DNA of 64,000 nt from Xanthomonas bromi (GTDB taxonomy: Bacteria > Pseudomonadota > Gammaproteobacteria > Xanthomonadales > Xanthomonadaceae): positions 1-64,000 of the forward strand of contig NZ_FLTX01000039.1 in NCBI RefSeq assembly GCF_900092025.1, written 5' to 3'. The notes below the pieces were generated by a model. The model did no database searches. It was not told the origin of the DNA and was given only the letters and a program-made list of their open reading frames with translations. Shown here in pieces: positions 8,704-17,511 of the stretch. Positions within the stretch are counted from its first letter, which is position 1; every line of letters starts with the position of its first letter. A program made the position numbers and the translations under genes.

Positions 8704-9581
8704 TCCGGAGCACATCCACAATGGAACATGTCTCTGATTGCGTGATTCGACCTGTTGTTGGAGTGACATCAAATCGCCATATCGATGATGGCGTTCATCG
8801 TGACAGGTTGCGACGACGCTACATTGAAGCTCTTGATACCTACGCTGCTGTTGAATGCGTCATTCTTCCGACTGTAGACGGGGATCTTCCTTGGGATACA
8901 AGCCTTAGAAAATTTCGTTCCCTGATGCATCGTCTAGACGGCCTGGTCTTGACTGGCGACGAATCAAATCTCGATGCAGACATCATTGATGGACGACAGC
9001 GCCGTTGGGAACGTGCCGACGACGACGTTATCCCTGGGGAACGAGACCGACCCAGGGATCGCCTGTCGTGTGTCGCGTTGTCGATCGCAACAGAGCTGGA
9101 TATGCCAGTCCTCGGCATTTGCCGCGGGTTGCAGGAAATGAATGTTCAGCAAGGCGGAACGCTTGTGGCACATCTGCCGGCCACGGAGTTCGGCATAGTG
9201 CACAGCGAGCCCATGAACGTAACCCGCGATCAGCAGTATCTGCCATCGCACGGAATTCGGATCGTGTCCAACGGAATACTTGCCGATATCCTCGGGGAGG
9301 GAAACGATTGGCTCCAAGTTAACTCGCTTCATAACCAGGGAGTGTTCGAGCCGGCGCCCGGGGTTCGAGTCGAGGCCATAGCCGACGATGGCGTCGTCGA
9401 GGCAATTTCCTACCCCTCCTCGACTTTTCAGCTCGGAGTACAATGGCATCCCGAATGGCATGTCAGACACGACCCCGTAAGTCAGAAGATATTCCACCTC
9501 TTTGGCGATGCGTGCCAGGCATATGAAGCGAGGCGGCATGCCGGAAGTAATCCGGCATCCTTCCACAAGGCAATATATTGA
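8700..9581 (+). CDS. class I amidotransferase-fold gamma-glutamyl hydrolase (peptidase C26, PuuD-like)
   Basis: 293 aa cytosolic hydrolase of the C26 family. The nucleophile is Cys141 in LGICRGLQEMNV, and the His250/Glu252 pair is in VQWHPEW; the N-terminal RPVVGVTSN is typical. PuuD-type members cleave gamma-glutamyl amides. Together with the glutamine-synthetase-like ligase at the end of the operon it could remove a gamma-glutamyl group from serinol, from a pathway intermediate or from the toxin itself (inference). The ATGA overlap with rtxC supports coupling; an internal ATG at 8721 could also be the start. No synthetase partner domain is present, so it is not a biosynthetic amidotransferase. 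Confidence 0.82.
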   Translation: MIRSTSTMEHVSDCVIRPVVGVTSNRHIDDGVHRDRLRRRYIEALDTYAAVECVILPTVDGDLPWDTSLRKFRSLMHRLDGLVLTGDESNLDADIIDGRQRRWERADDDVIPGERDRPRDRLSCVALSIATELDMPVLGICRGLQEMNVQQGGTLVAHLPATEFGIVHSEPMNVTRDQQYLPSHGIRIVSNGILADILGEGNDWLQVNSLHNQGVFEPAPGVRVEAIADDGVVEAISYPSSTFQLGVQWHPEWHVRHDPVSQKIFHLFGDACQAYEARRHAGSNPASFHKAIY

Positions 9582-9617
9582 AAAATTTCCAACATTACAT
9601 AATACAGTGACGAGATA

Positions 9618-10217
9618 ATGGATCTACATCTGGTGGCTCTGTTCGCCATTGCGTTTACTTGCGCGGTCGCCGTGCCGGGGCCGAACGTAGCATTTGTTGT
9701 GGCTCAATCTCTCAAGTATGGCCGCAAGATTATAGTTCCCTGTTCGTTTGGCTTTGGACTGGCTACTGCGATTCACGCCATTGTCGCGCTGTCTGGGGTC
9801 GGCTTGATCATTCACGAGCACTCGTCGCTCCTCGGTTATCTGCGTTGGATAGGAGCGATCTATCTCACGTACATTGGTTTAATCTCTTTCCTGCCCCAAC
9901 CGGAACATCACAGCACAGAAATAATCGCTTCTAGTCCGCGAAAGGTGTTCATCGATTCATCACTTGTCGCCCTGACTAATCCTAAGGGATGGCTGGCCAC
10001 TTTGCTTACCTATCCAAGCTTTGTCAGTCCTTACTATTCTTACACGCACCAAGCAATTGCGTTGAGTCTGGCAGGACTGCTTATTTCTCTCTTAATCTAT
10101 GGTGGATATGCGTTGCTTGCACAAAGGGCACGTACCCTTTTCAGGAACGAACGCAATATAAACCGGGTCGCCGGCGCGATCTATCTGCTTGTCGCAGTTT
10201 TCCTAGTGCTTTCCTGA
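9618..10217 (+). CDS. LysE/RhtB-family amino acid exporter
   Basis: 199 aa membrane protein with about six hydrophobic segments and the family signature near the N-terminus (VPGPNVAFVVAQSLKYG). Proteins of this family export amino acids and their analogues by proton antiport. Inside this operon the likely cargo is the enol-ether amino acid product, giving both secretion and self-protection; this is inferred from context. It lies 36 bases after the hydrolase gene and 67 bases before the acyltransferase gene, on the same strand. Confidence 0.85.
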   Translation: MDLHLVALFAIAFTCAVAVPGPNVAFVVAQSLKYGRKIIVPCSFGFGLATAIHAIVALSGVGLIIHEHSSLLGYLRWIGAIYLTYIGLISFLPQPEHHSTEIIASSPRKVFIDSSLVALTNPKGWLATLLTYPSFVSPYYSYTHQAIALSLAGLLISLLIYGGYALLAQRARTLFRNERNINRVAGAIYLLVAVFLVLS

Positions 10218-10284
10218 TTGAGTCAAAATTTCTCATGCGAGACACGGCCGATGCGGGCCGTTCGCTGAAGAGGGCCGCAATCTC

Positions 10285-11208
10285 ATGTCAATACTAATCC
10301 CTAAAGGGCTGCCAGCAGGTTGTGCTCTTAAAAACGAAGGCATCACCGTTTTAGAAGATGAGGCAATGATCCATCCGCATTGCCGATCTATAAGCATAGG
10401 GTTGCTTAACCTGATGCCAAATAAAATCGATACCGAAATCCAGATAGCGCGTCTTTTGGGTTCCACCCACTTCCAGGTTGAGTTGACGCTTGTCAGGATA
10501 TCCGGCCACTCATCGAAGAATACACCTGTCGGACACTTGAAATCCTTCTACAAGGACTGGCGGGATATTAATAATCGTAAATTTGATGGGTTTATAATAA
10601 CCGGGGCGCCGCTTGAGAAAATTCCTTTCTGCAGCGTCGATTACTGGGATGAGCTCGCTGGAGTATTTCGGTGGACGCAGACCAACGTCCGTAGTTGCTT
10701 TAACATCTGTTGGGGGGCGCAAGCTGCTTTGCATTTTTTCTATGGTGCGCCAAAGAACGTCTTGAAAGAAAAGTTATTTGGCGTATTTAAGCATCATATT
10801 CATGATATCGACTCCCCTTACTTGAAAGGCTTTTCCGATGAACTTTACATTCCCGTGTCGCGCTGGGCGGAAATGCGTCGCGTCGACCTCCCTATTGATA
10901 GCGGTGTTTCCGTTCTCATTGATTCGCTCGATACCGGGCCTTGTTTGCTTAGCGATCCCAAGCATCATTCTTTGCATTTCTTTAATCATATTGAATACGA
11001 TTCGAACACTCTTGCAGACGAATACTTCCGCGATCTAGCCGCAGGAAGAAACATCCATCTACCCATTAACTATTTTCCAGACGATTGCCACTATCTTCCA
11101 CCGACGAATCGATGGCGCAGCCATGCAATTTTATTGTTTGAGAACTGGATCGGCCATATTCATAAAACGTCCTTGGCGGATCTGGATATGGTTGATCGAT
11201 GTCGATGA
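10285..11208 (+). CDS. MetA-like homoserine O-acyltransferase, predicted acetyl-specific
   Basis: 307 aa, full length for MetA. Residues match E. coli MetA numbering: nucleophile Cys142 in NICWGAQAAL, His235 and Glu237 in FFNHIEYD. Position 111 is Glu (GAPLEKIPF). Succinyl-specific enzymes have Gly there, and Glu111 is the residue linked to acetyl-CoA use in Bacillus-type MetA. It should therefore make O-acetylhomoserine, the activated C4 unit for the RtxA-like PLP enzyme. A dedicated copy inside the operon would keep toxin supply apart from methionine synthesis (inference). Codon use is AT-rich like the rest of the operon. Confidence 0.85.
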   Translation: MSILIPKGLPAGCALKNEGITVLEDEAMIHPHCRSISIGLLNLMPNKIDTEIQIARLLGSTHFQVELTLVRISGHSSKNTPVGHLKSFYKDWRDINNRKFDGFIITGAPLEKIPFCSVDYWDELAGVFRWTQTNVRSCFNICWGAQAALHFFYGAPKNVLKEKLFGVFKHHIHDIDSPYLKGFSDELYIPVSRWAEMRRVDLPIDSGVSVLIDSLDTGPCLLSDPKHHSLHFFNHIEYDSNTLADEYFRDLAAGRNIHLPINYFPDDCHYLPPTNRWRSHAILLFENWIGHIHKTSLADLDMVDRCR

Positions 11209-11286
11209 GCTGCCGCCAGCAGACGCCCAGCTCTCGTAAAACTCTCATATATACAACACTCATTTAAATGGCTGTGGGAATCTGTC

Positions 11287-12639
11287 ATGAACTTCGATGA
11301 ACTCCGGAATTCTGTCAAGTCTGGCGCGATCGACACGATATTGGTATGCATAGTCGACATGCAAGGTCGGCTAATGGGAAAACGCTATCATGCCGCTACA
11401 TTTGTGGGTCACGATTACAACCAAGGCCATGCCTGCAATTATCTATTGGCCAATGACATGGAAATGGTCCCGGTGCCAGGTTACGCGAATGCCAGCTGGA
11501 GTGCTGGTTACGGCGATTTCGTCCTCAGGCCTGACTTTTCCAGCTTTCGACTGCTGCCTTGGCTGGACGCAACGGCATTGGTGATTTGCGATGTCTACAA
11601 TGACAACGGCGAGCCAGTGGTGCAATCGCCCAGATATATCTTGCAAAGGCAGTTACGGCGGCTATCCGACCGCGGAATGCGTGCCTGTTTCGCATCGGAG
11701 CTTGAGTTTTACCTTTTCGACGAGACTTATGCCGAAATTTCGAGAAAAAATTATAATTCACCAGCGGTATTTGGAAATTACAATCAGGATTACAACATTC
11801 TGTCGACAACGCGACAGGAGTGCGTCATGCGTCCGATCAGAAAAGGCCTATATGGCGCTGGTGTCGCAATTGAATGCACAAAGGGTGAGGGAGGCACTGG
11901 CCAGGGGGAAATCAATGTTCGGCATTCAGACCCGCTGTCGATGGCCGATCAGCACACAATCATCAAGCACGGCAGCAAGGAAATAGCAGCACAGCACGGT
12001 AAGTCAATCACCTACATGGCAAAATGGAACGATAATTATGCAGGGTCGTCCAGCCACGTCCACTCGTCGCTATGGTCGTCTGACGGCCGACCCATGTTTT
12101 ATGACGAAGCAGAACCGCAGGGAATGTCCGTTATAATGAGGAACTACGCGGCCGGAATCCTTAAGTATGCGGGAGATATTACCCTCTTGTTGGCACCTTA
12201 CATAAACTCCTACAAAAGATTTCAGATTGACACGTTCGCACCCACTAAGATCGCATGGGGCTACGATAATCGAACGACCGGCTTACGCGTTTGTGGCCGG
12301 GGCTCGGATAATCTGCGCGTCGAGTGCCGCATTGGTGGTGCCGATATGAATCCTTACATTGCGTTCGCCGGACTGATTGCAGCTGGCTTGGCGGGGATTG
12401 ACGAGAAACTGCCGTTGGGCGAGCCGTGCAAGAGCGACGCATATCGTGACACGGGATTGCCGGACATCCCGAAAACACTGAGAGCTGCCATCGGCATCAG
12501 TTCGAGCTCGAGTTGGCTCCGCGAGGTGCTGGGAAGCGGGGTTGTCGACCATTACGTCCATGCCGCGCAATGGGAACAATCCGAATACGATAGGCATGTA
12601 ACCGATTGGGATTTGCTCAGGGGTTTTGAACGTAGTTAG
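11287..12639 (+). CDS. glutamine-synthetase-like gamma-glutamyl ligase (PuuA-like)
   Basis: 450 aa protein of the glutamine synthetase fold, similar in layout to gamma-glutamylpolyamine synthetases. Visible motifs: ASELEFYLF (metal-binding Glu), GQGEINVRHSDP, the ATP/metal loop GSSSHVHSSLW, NSYKRF and NRTTGLRV. A housekeeping GlnA would not be expected in a toxin operon. A gamma-glutamyl ligase acting on an amine such as serinol or on the product fits better and pairs with the C26 hydrolase. Last gene of the operon, 78 bases after the acyltransferase; no hairpin terminator is visible before the IS remnant. Confidence 0.82.
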   Translation: MNFDELRNSVKSGAIDTILVCIVDMQGRLMGKRYHAATFVGHDYNQGHACNYLLANDMEMVPVPGYANASWSAGYGDFVLRPDFSSFRLLPWLDATALVICDVYNDNGEPVVQSPRYILQRQLRRLSDRGMRACFASELEFYLFDETYAEISRKNYNSPAVFGNYNQDYNILSTTRQECVMRPIRKGLYGAGVAIECTKGEGGTGQGEINVRHSDPLSMADQHTIIKHGSKEIAAQHGKSITYMAKWNDNYAGSSSHVHSSLWSSDGRPMFYDEAEPQGMSVIMRNYAAGILKYAGDITLLLAPYINSYKRFQIDTFAPTKIAWGYDNRTTGLRVCGRGSDNLRVECRIGGADMNPYIAFAGLIAAGLAGIDEKLPLGEPCKSDAYRDTGLPDIPKTLRAAIGISSSSSWLREVLGSGVVDHYVHAAQWEQSEYDRHVTDWDLLRGFERS

Positions 12640-12732
12640 GGAAGGTCTGGTCAATGCGTTTGATACGCCCAGTGATACGCCCAGGGTTCCGTAGACACTC
12701 AAGACCCTCGTTGCGCGTAGCGCCGTTCAATC

Positions 12733-13534
12733 TGAACCGCCCCGACTTTCTTGAAGGCCGCTTAGTTTGAGTCAGGCCGCCTCGGCCTGACCGGTTTGTT
12801 GCCGATAGTAAGCCGCTTCGGCTTCCGCTGGCGGGATATGCCCGATCGGCCCCAGCAGTCGCTTGTGGTTGTACCAGTGCAACCAGTCCAGGGTGGCCAG
12901 TTCCATGCGCCACGACCTGCTCGCGATTCTGCGGTGGATCACCTCGGCCTTGTACAGTCCGTTGATCGTCTCGGCCAGCGCATTGTCGTAGCTGTCGCCC
13001 ACGCTGCCCACAGACGGCTCGACCCCGGCCTCGGCCAGCCGTTCGCTGTAGCGGATGCTCACGTACTGCGATCCCCTGTCGGAGTGGTGGATCAACTCCC
13101 CGTCCCTCTTGTCGGGCGTGCAGGGCCTGCTCCAAGGCATCGAGCACAAAGTCCGTCGTCATCGATGTGGAGGCCTTCCAGCCCACGATCCGCCGCGCGT
13201 ACACATCGATCACAAACGCCACGTACACCATGCCCTGCCAGGTCCAGACATAGGTGAAGTCGCTCACCCACAGCGCGTTCGGTCGCTCGGCCTGGAACTG
13301 CCGGTTCACCCGGTCCAGCGCGCACGGCTGCGCCTTGTCGCCGCGCGTGGTCTTGACCACCTTGCCGCCGACCACGCCCCGCAGGCACAGCCGGCGCATC
13401 AACCGTTCCACCGTGCATCGCGCCACCTGCCAGCCTTCACGCAGCAACTGCTTCCAGACCTTGCGCACGCCGTGGACCTGGAGGTTATCGTCCCACACCC
13501 GGCGAACCTGCGCCTCCAGCGACGTCCCCCGTCC
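12733..13534 (-). mobile_element. truncated IS3-family remnant
   Basis: The outer end starts with an IS3-type terminal sequence (TGAACCGCCCCGAC at 12733). The element runs on the minus strand and is cut off at 13534 by the next IS. Its other half is not found beyond that IS, so DNA has been lost, not merely interrupted. Confidence 0.75.
12772..13534 (-). pseudogene. IS3-family transposase OrfB fragment, frameshifted
   Basis: Remains of an IS3-family integrase-domain transposase. The N-terminus is missing because the neighbouring IS joins at 13534. The first part in one frame includes RPNALWVSDFTYV (first Asp). Near 13105 the frame changes and the rest reads HHSDRGSQY (second Asp) and DNALAETINGLYK (Glu), ending at 12772. 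All three DDE residues can be seen, but the protein cannot be made in one piece. It follows the end of the rtx-like operon by about 130 bases. Confidence 0.8.
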
Positions 13535-13550
13535 TGAGTAGCGGCCGGGT

Positions 13551-14396
13551 TTAGAGTCCGGGGTTGATGATATCGGTATTGGCCAGCTGTTGGGCATACG
13601 CCGATGGCGTCATGCCGTCGATTGCCTTCTTGGGTCGCTCCTCGTTGTATTCGCGTCGCCAGCGCTCGATCTCGGTGCGTGCATGCAGCAGTGTCGGAAA
13701 CCAGTGTTCGTTGAGGCATTCATCGCGCAGGCGGCCGTTAAACGATTCGATATAAGCGTTTTGATTTGGCTTGCCCGGCTGGATCAGCCGTAACTGCACG
13801 CCACGCGCATGCGCCCAGGCCACCATCGCCTTGCCGCAAAACTCCTTGCCGTTATCGGTGCGGATCACCTGCGGCAGACCGCGACTGTGCGCCAGTCGGT
13901 CCAGCACGCGCGTCACGCCATGGCCCGAGATTGCACGCTCTACCTCGATGGCGACCGCTTCGTGCGTGGCGTCGTCCACAATCACCAGACACGTGATCGC
14001 CCTGCCTTCGGCAGTGCGGTCGAACACGAAGTCCATCGACCATACCTGGTTGGCCTGAGATGGCCGCAGCAGCGGCTGACGCTCGCCCACTGGCACTTTC
14101 TTGCGCTTGCGGCGGCGAACCTGCAGCTGCTGCTCGCGGTACAACCGCTCCACCCGCTTGTAGTTCACGATGCGGCCTTCCTGTCGCAGTTTGAGATAGA
14201 TCATCCCCACGCCATAGCGGCGATGGCGATGCGCCAACGCAATGATGCGCTCGCGCAGCTCGACGTTGCGATCCTCGCGGGGACAATAGCGCAGCGCACT
14301 GGCGCTCATACCGATCGCTGCCAGTGCGCAACGTTCGCTGGCGCCGCTTTGGACCCACTCGCGCACCAGCGCACGACGCGCCGGTGCGCTCACCAT
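13551..14396 (-). CDS. IS3-family transposase OrfB (DDE integrase domain)
   Basis: 281 aa catalytic subunit from ATG 14396. The HTH_21-like part ([17 protein letters not shown]) is followed by the integrase core with [20 protein letters not shown] and NAYIESFNG supplying the DDE triad. Intact, and probably expressed also as an OrfAB fusion. The long open frame upstream of 14396 is only the orfA region read in another frame. Confidence 0.92.
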   Translation of the reverse strand: MVSAPARRALVREWVQSGASERCALAAIGMSASALRYCPREDRNVELRERIIALAHRHRRYGVGMIYLKLRQEGRIVNYKRVERLYREQQLQVRRRKRKKVPVGERQPLLRPSQANQVWSMDFVFDRTAEGRAITCLVIVDDATHEAVAIEVERAISGHGVTRVLDRLAHSRGLPQVIRTDNGKEFCGKAMVAWAHARGVQLRLIQPGKPNQNAYIESFNGRLRDECLNEHWFPTLLHARTEIERWRREYNEERPKKAIDGMTPSAYAQQLANTDIINPGL

Positions 14397-14659
14397 TTTT
14401 TTCGCAGCGCATCCTTGATCAGATCGTTCTCGAACAGCTGCTCGGCCAGCAGCTTCTTCAGGCGCGTGTTCTCGGCCTCCAACTCCTTGAGTCGCTTGGC
14501 ATCGGGCACGCTCATCCCACCGAACTTGCTGCGCCATAGGTAATACGAGGCTTCGCTGAAGCCATGGCGCCGGCACAGATCTTTGATCGCCACGCCGCTT
14601 TCGGCCTCGCGCAAAAAGCCAATGATTTTTTCCTCGGTAAAACGCTTCTTCACGTCCAA
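14390..14659 (-). CDS. IS3-family transposase OrfA
   Basis: 89 aa DNA-binding subunit. Helix-turn-helix part with [17 protein letters not shown] and [20 protein letters not shown], then a Leu-rich coiled coil ([15 protein letters not shown]). Its 3' end overlaps orfB at the A7 slippery run (14396-14402), the expected -1 frameshift site for OrfAB. The frame is intact. Confidence 0.9.
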   Translation of the reverse strand: MDVKKRFTEEKIIGFLREAESGVAIKDLCRRHGFSEASYYLWRSKFGGMSVPDAKRLKELEAENTRLKKLLAEQLFENDLIKDALRKKW

Positions 14660-14701
14660 TCTCCTCGAGATAGGGAATTGGACTCCAAACCGATGTGCTA
14701 C

Positions 14702-14900
14702 TCAAACTCGGGGGGACGTCGCGTCAGTTAGCGACGCGCGCTGCATGTTCGTGCGCATCGTGACGAACAACAGCGCCTGCAAGGTGGTCAGCAGTTGCGC
14801 AGCGCTGAAGGCCATCGCCGCGGAGTCGATCGAATAACGCGAGCAACGCGCTGGCTTCGTGTTGCAGCAGGAACAGGGCGCTTTTGTTGGACTCTTCCAT
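14702..14900 (-). pseudogene. small unknown gene, frameshifted and cut by the IS
   Basis: From ATG 14900, with TGGAG upstream, the frame reads MEESNKSALFLLQHEASALL. If one base is removed near 14842, it continues as AMAFSAAQLLTTLQALLFV and on to a TGA supplied by the end of the IS (14702-14704). The length, 66 codons plus one base, fits a single insertion. The original C-terminus is probably lost to the IS. I do not recognise the family. Confidence 0.4.
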
Positions 14901-14978
14901 TGCACGTGCTCCAGAGACGCTCGGCGACAGCCTGCTGACGTCCGAGCACACCGCGTGCCAGCATTCAGAACCTGTGGC

Positions 14979-15254
14979 TCAAGCGTGCTCGCGCTGCTCT
15001 TGCGCCTTGGCGTGCATGGCTTCAAGCGTGACCATACCGGCGATGCGGGCGGCGGCCATGGCGCTGCGGCGGTCGGGGAAGGTTGGCGAGAGCGCAGCGC
15101 CTGCCAAGTCTGTGGCCAGGCCGACGCCGATCTGTGCGATATGCCAGCCGGCAACCCAGCCATGGGACGGGGTGTCGCCTTTGGCAGCGTGACAGGTGAG
15201 TTGGTAACTGCCTAGAAAAATGACCAACGGGCGCGCTCTTCGATAACGATCCAT
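14979..15254 (-). CDS. conserved-looking small protein, function unknown
   Basis: 91 aa from ATG 15254. The N-terminal LVIFLGSYQLTCHAAKG is moderately hydrophobic. The C-terminal half is Ala/Met-rich and looks helical (SAMAAARIAGMVTLEAMHAK). The open frame extends upstream to 15512, but that part is Arg/Gln/His-rich antisense of the next gene and is left out. Just upstream of, and on the same strand as, the truncated small gene at 14702-14900. No function can be offered. Confidence 0.45.
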   Translation of the reverse strand: MDRYRRARPLVIFLGSYQLTCHAAKGDTPSHGWVAGWHIAQIGVGLATDLAGAALSPTFPDRRSAMAAARIAGMVTLEAMHAKAQEQREHA

Positions 15255-15299
15255 CAGGATACCGCCGCCGCGTTTCGGCCGGGAGCGCCGTGCTGGCTG

Positions 15300-17081
15300 T
15301 TGGCTGACTCGGCAAGCGAAGTGGAGCGTAGGCACGCGGCTTGCATCGACCTCAACCAGACAATCGTGCCGGGGAACGCGGTGTTGACCAAAAGAACGAA
15401 ACGCCGCGCTGCCGGGGCCCTGTTGGTGGGCGGGCTGATCTTTGTGCTGATCGGCGTGTGCGGGTATTTCACGACGCAGCGTTCGCTGTCGGACGCTGGC
15501 TGGGTGACGCATACGCAGGAGGTGATTGCCAGCATCGACGAAATCCAGGCAGGCATGCTGTCGGCAGAATCGTCGTCACGCGGCTATGTGTTGACCGACA
15601 ACGCGGCCTTTTTAGGGGTGTATGCCGATGCGATCGGCCGCCTGCCCGAGCGCATCGTGCGGCTGGATGCCTTGGTGCAGGACAACTCGGTGCAGCGCCG
15701 CCATGTCGTTGTGCTGAGCCGTTTGGTGGACGCGCGCCTGGTGCAGATCGACGAGCTGTTGCATGCCTATCACAGGCAGAGCCTGGACGGCGCACGTGAT
15801 TCGATTGCGCGCGGGGCGTTCCAGACCTCTTCGTCGCTGCGTCGCCAGGTGCAGACCATGAAGGAGCTGGAGCAGCAGCAACTGGTCAAGCGCAACGCCA
15901 CCACCACGCGTAGCGCGCAGTGGGCGCTGTGGGTCACCGTGATCGGCATCGTCAGCGGTCTGCTGGTGATGCTGCTGGCCTACCACGTGTTGTCGCGCGA
16001 GCTGGAACGGCGCACGCGTGCCGAAGACGAGGCCAGCCGTACCAGCGAGCGCCTGATCGAGTCGTTTGCCGCACTCGAACGCACCTCCGCTGGTCTGGAG
16101 GCGCTGGCGCGTTACTCCGGGCTGCTGCAGAACTGCCGCGACGCCGAAGAAGCGCTGGAAATCACGGCACGCACGATTGCGCCACTGATTCCCGGCGCTG
16201 CGGGCGCGGTGTACCTGCTGCGCGCCTCGCGCGATCGCGCCGAACAAGTGGTCGCCTGGGGTGAGATGGCCGACGACGCCAGTGCCAGCATCGCGCCGGA
16301 CAACTGCTGGGCACTGCGCCGCGATCGCACCCATGTGGTGATGGACGCCGGCCAGGGCATGCTGTGTCAGCATGCAGGCTTCAATCTCCCGGCGAATGCG
16401 GCGACGGCCTGTATTCCGCTATCGGCGCAAGGCACGCAGTTGGGGATGTTGGCATTGCATAGCGAAGACCCGGTCGATCTTGCCTCGTTGACCGTGGCCG
16501 AGGCGGCAGCCGAACAACTATCGTTGGCGCTGCACAATCTGCGCTTGCGCGAAACGCTGCGTCAGCAATCGATCCGCGACCCGCTGACCGGCCTGTACAA
16601 CCGCCGCTATCTGGAAGAGACGCTCAATCACGAGTTGGCGCGCTGTACGCGTCGGTTGCTGCCACTGTCTGTGCTGATGCTGGATGTGGATCACTTCAAG
16701 CAGTTCAACGATCTGCATGGGCACGGCGGCGGCGATCGCGTGCTGGCGGCCATCGGGGAGTTGTTGCTGTCGCAGACACGTGGCGAGGACATCTGCTGCC
16801 GGTACGGCGGCGAAGAATTGACGATCATCCTGCCCGAAGTGGATCTGCCCACCGCCTGCATGATGGCCGAGAAGCTGCGCACCGGCATCGAGGCCTTGCA
16901 GGTCATGGGCGATGGCGTCTCACGACCGAAGGTCACCGCATCGTTCGGCGTGGCGAGCTTCCCCGATCACGCCGGCAACGTGGCGCAGTTGCTGCGACGG
17001 GCAGACGAGGCGCTGTATCGCGCCAAACAGAATGGCCGCAATCAGGTCGTGAGCGCGGACGTGCTTGCCGCCCTGGTCTGA
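15300..17081 (+). CDS. membrane-bound CHASE3-GAF diguanylate cyclase
   Basis: Up to 593 aa. It has a transmembrane segment (about residues 38-58), a periplasmic CHASE3-like helical region (about 60-200, with the family-like ESSSRGYVLT), a second transmembrane segment (about 208-228), a short coiled coil, a GAF-like domain (about 265-420) and a C-terminal GGDEF domain. The active-site loop is GGEEL near residue 505. An RxxD inhibitory site (RGED) lies five residues upstream, so c-di-GMP feedback is expected. TTG 15300 gives the longest form; GTG 15381, just before the basic KRTKRR, is an equally possible start. It should make c-di-GMP in response to an extracytoplasmic signal. Confidence 0.87.
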   Translation: MADSASEVERRHAACIDLNQTIVPGNAVLTKRTKRRAAGALLVGGLIFVLIGVCGYFTTQRSLSDAGWVTHTQEVIASIDEIQAGMLSAESSSRGYVLTDNAAFLGVYADAIGRLPERIVRLDALVQDNSVQRRHVVVLSRLVDARLVQIDELLHAYHRQSLDGARDSIARGAFQTSSSLRRQVQTMKELEQQQLVKRNATTTRSAQWALWVTVIGIVSGLLVMLLAYHVLSRELERRTRAEDEASRTSERLIESFAALERTSAGLEALARYSGLLQNCRDAEEALEITARTIAPLIPGAAGAVYLLRASRDRAEQVVAWGEMADDASASIAPDNCWALRRDRTHVVMDAGQGMLCQHAGFNLPANAATACIPLSAQGTQLGMLALHSEDPVDLASLTVAEAAAEQLSLALHNLRLRETLRQQSIRDPLTGLYNRRYLEETLNHELARCTRRLLPLSVLMLDVDHFKQFNDLHGHGGGDRVLAAIGELLLSQTRGEDICCRYGGEELTIILPEVDLPTACMMAEKLRTGIEALQVMGDGVSRPKVTASFGVASFPDHAGNVAQLLRRADEALYRAKQNGRNQVVSADVLAALV

Positions 17082-17277
17082 ACGCAGACGGCCAAGCATG
17101 CTTCGCTGGCCGCCTGCAGAGGCATTGGTTGCGTGGTGGATTCTCGCGTGTGCGTCACGCACTTGCCCCTGGCGGCTCTGGGCGTGAGCGCCTGCGCGAC
17201 GATGCCAGCGTCACGCACCCATTCGCGCATTACAGTGATGCTCTATTGAGCATACAAAATCACACTTAGGCGGGGCA

Positions 17278-17511
17278 TCAGCCGCAGGCATGGCCAGCAT
17301 CGTCGGTGGGAATCAGGCCGGCGCCGGTCAACATATCGTCGATGCGCGTGCGTACAAACGCTGCATCGTCCTGCGCGGCACTGCGCAGGATCGCGTCTGC
17401 ACGCGCCTGAAAATCCAGGTAATCGAAGTCCGCATCTTCCTCTGCAGACAACTGCGGCAGCTCTTCCTGCAACGCGTCAAGACGCGTTTCGAGTTCTTCG
17501 CGGGTGGGCAT
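17278..17511 (-). CDS. small acidic protein, function unknown
   Basis: 77 aa from ATG 17511, chosen because GGAG lies six bases upstream; the longer frame to 17583 has no such site. The N-terminus is a helical, heptad-like stretch (REELETRLDALQEELPQL), followed by acidic helices. No membrane segment or enzyme motif. It lies between two GGDEF genes on the opposite strand. Family not recognised. Confidence 0.55.
   Translation of the reverse strand: MPTREELETRLDALQEELPQLSAEEDADFDYLDFQARADAILRSAAQDDAAFVRTRIDDMLTGAGLIPTDDAGHACG

Larger units (their letters stand above)
13535..14704 (-). mobile_element. intact IS3-family (IS407-like) insertion sequence
   Basis: 1170 bases bounded by imperfect inverted repeats beginning TGAGTAGC and continuing to GAGTCC at both ends. 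OrfA and OrfB overlap at a run of seven T on the plus strand (A7 in the sense strand). No 3-4 base target duplication is present (TCC on the left, AAC on the right), which suggests that recombination or deletion followed insertion. Confidence 0.85.
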
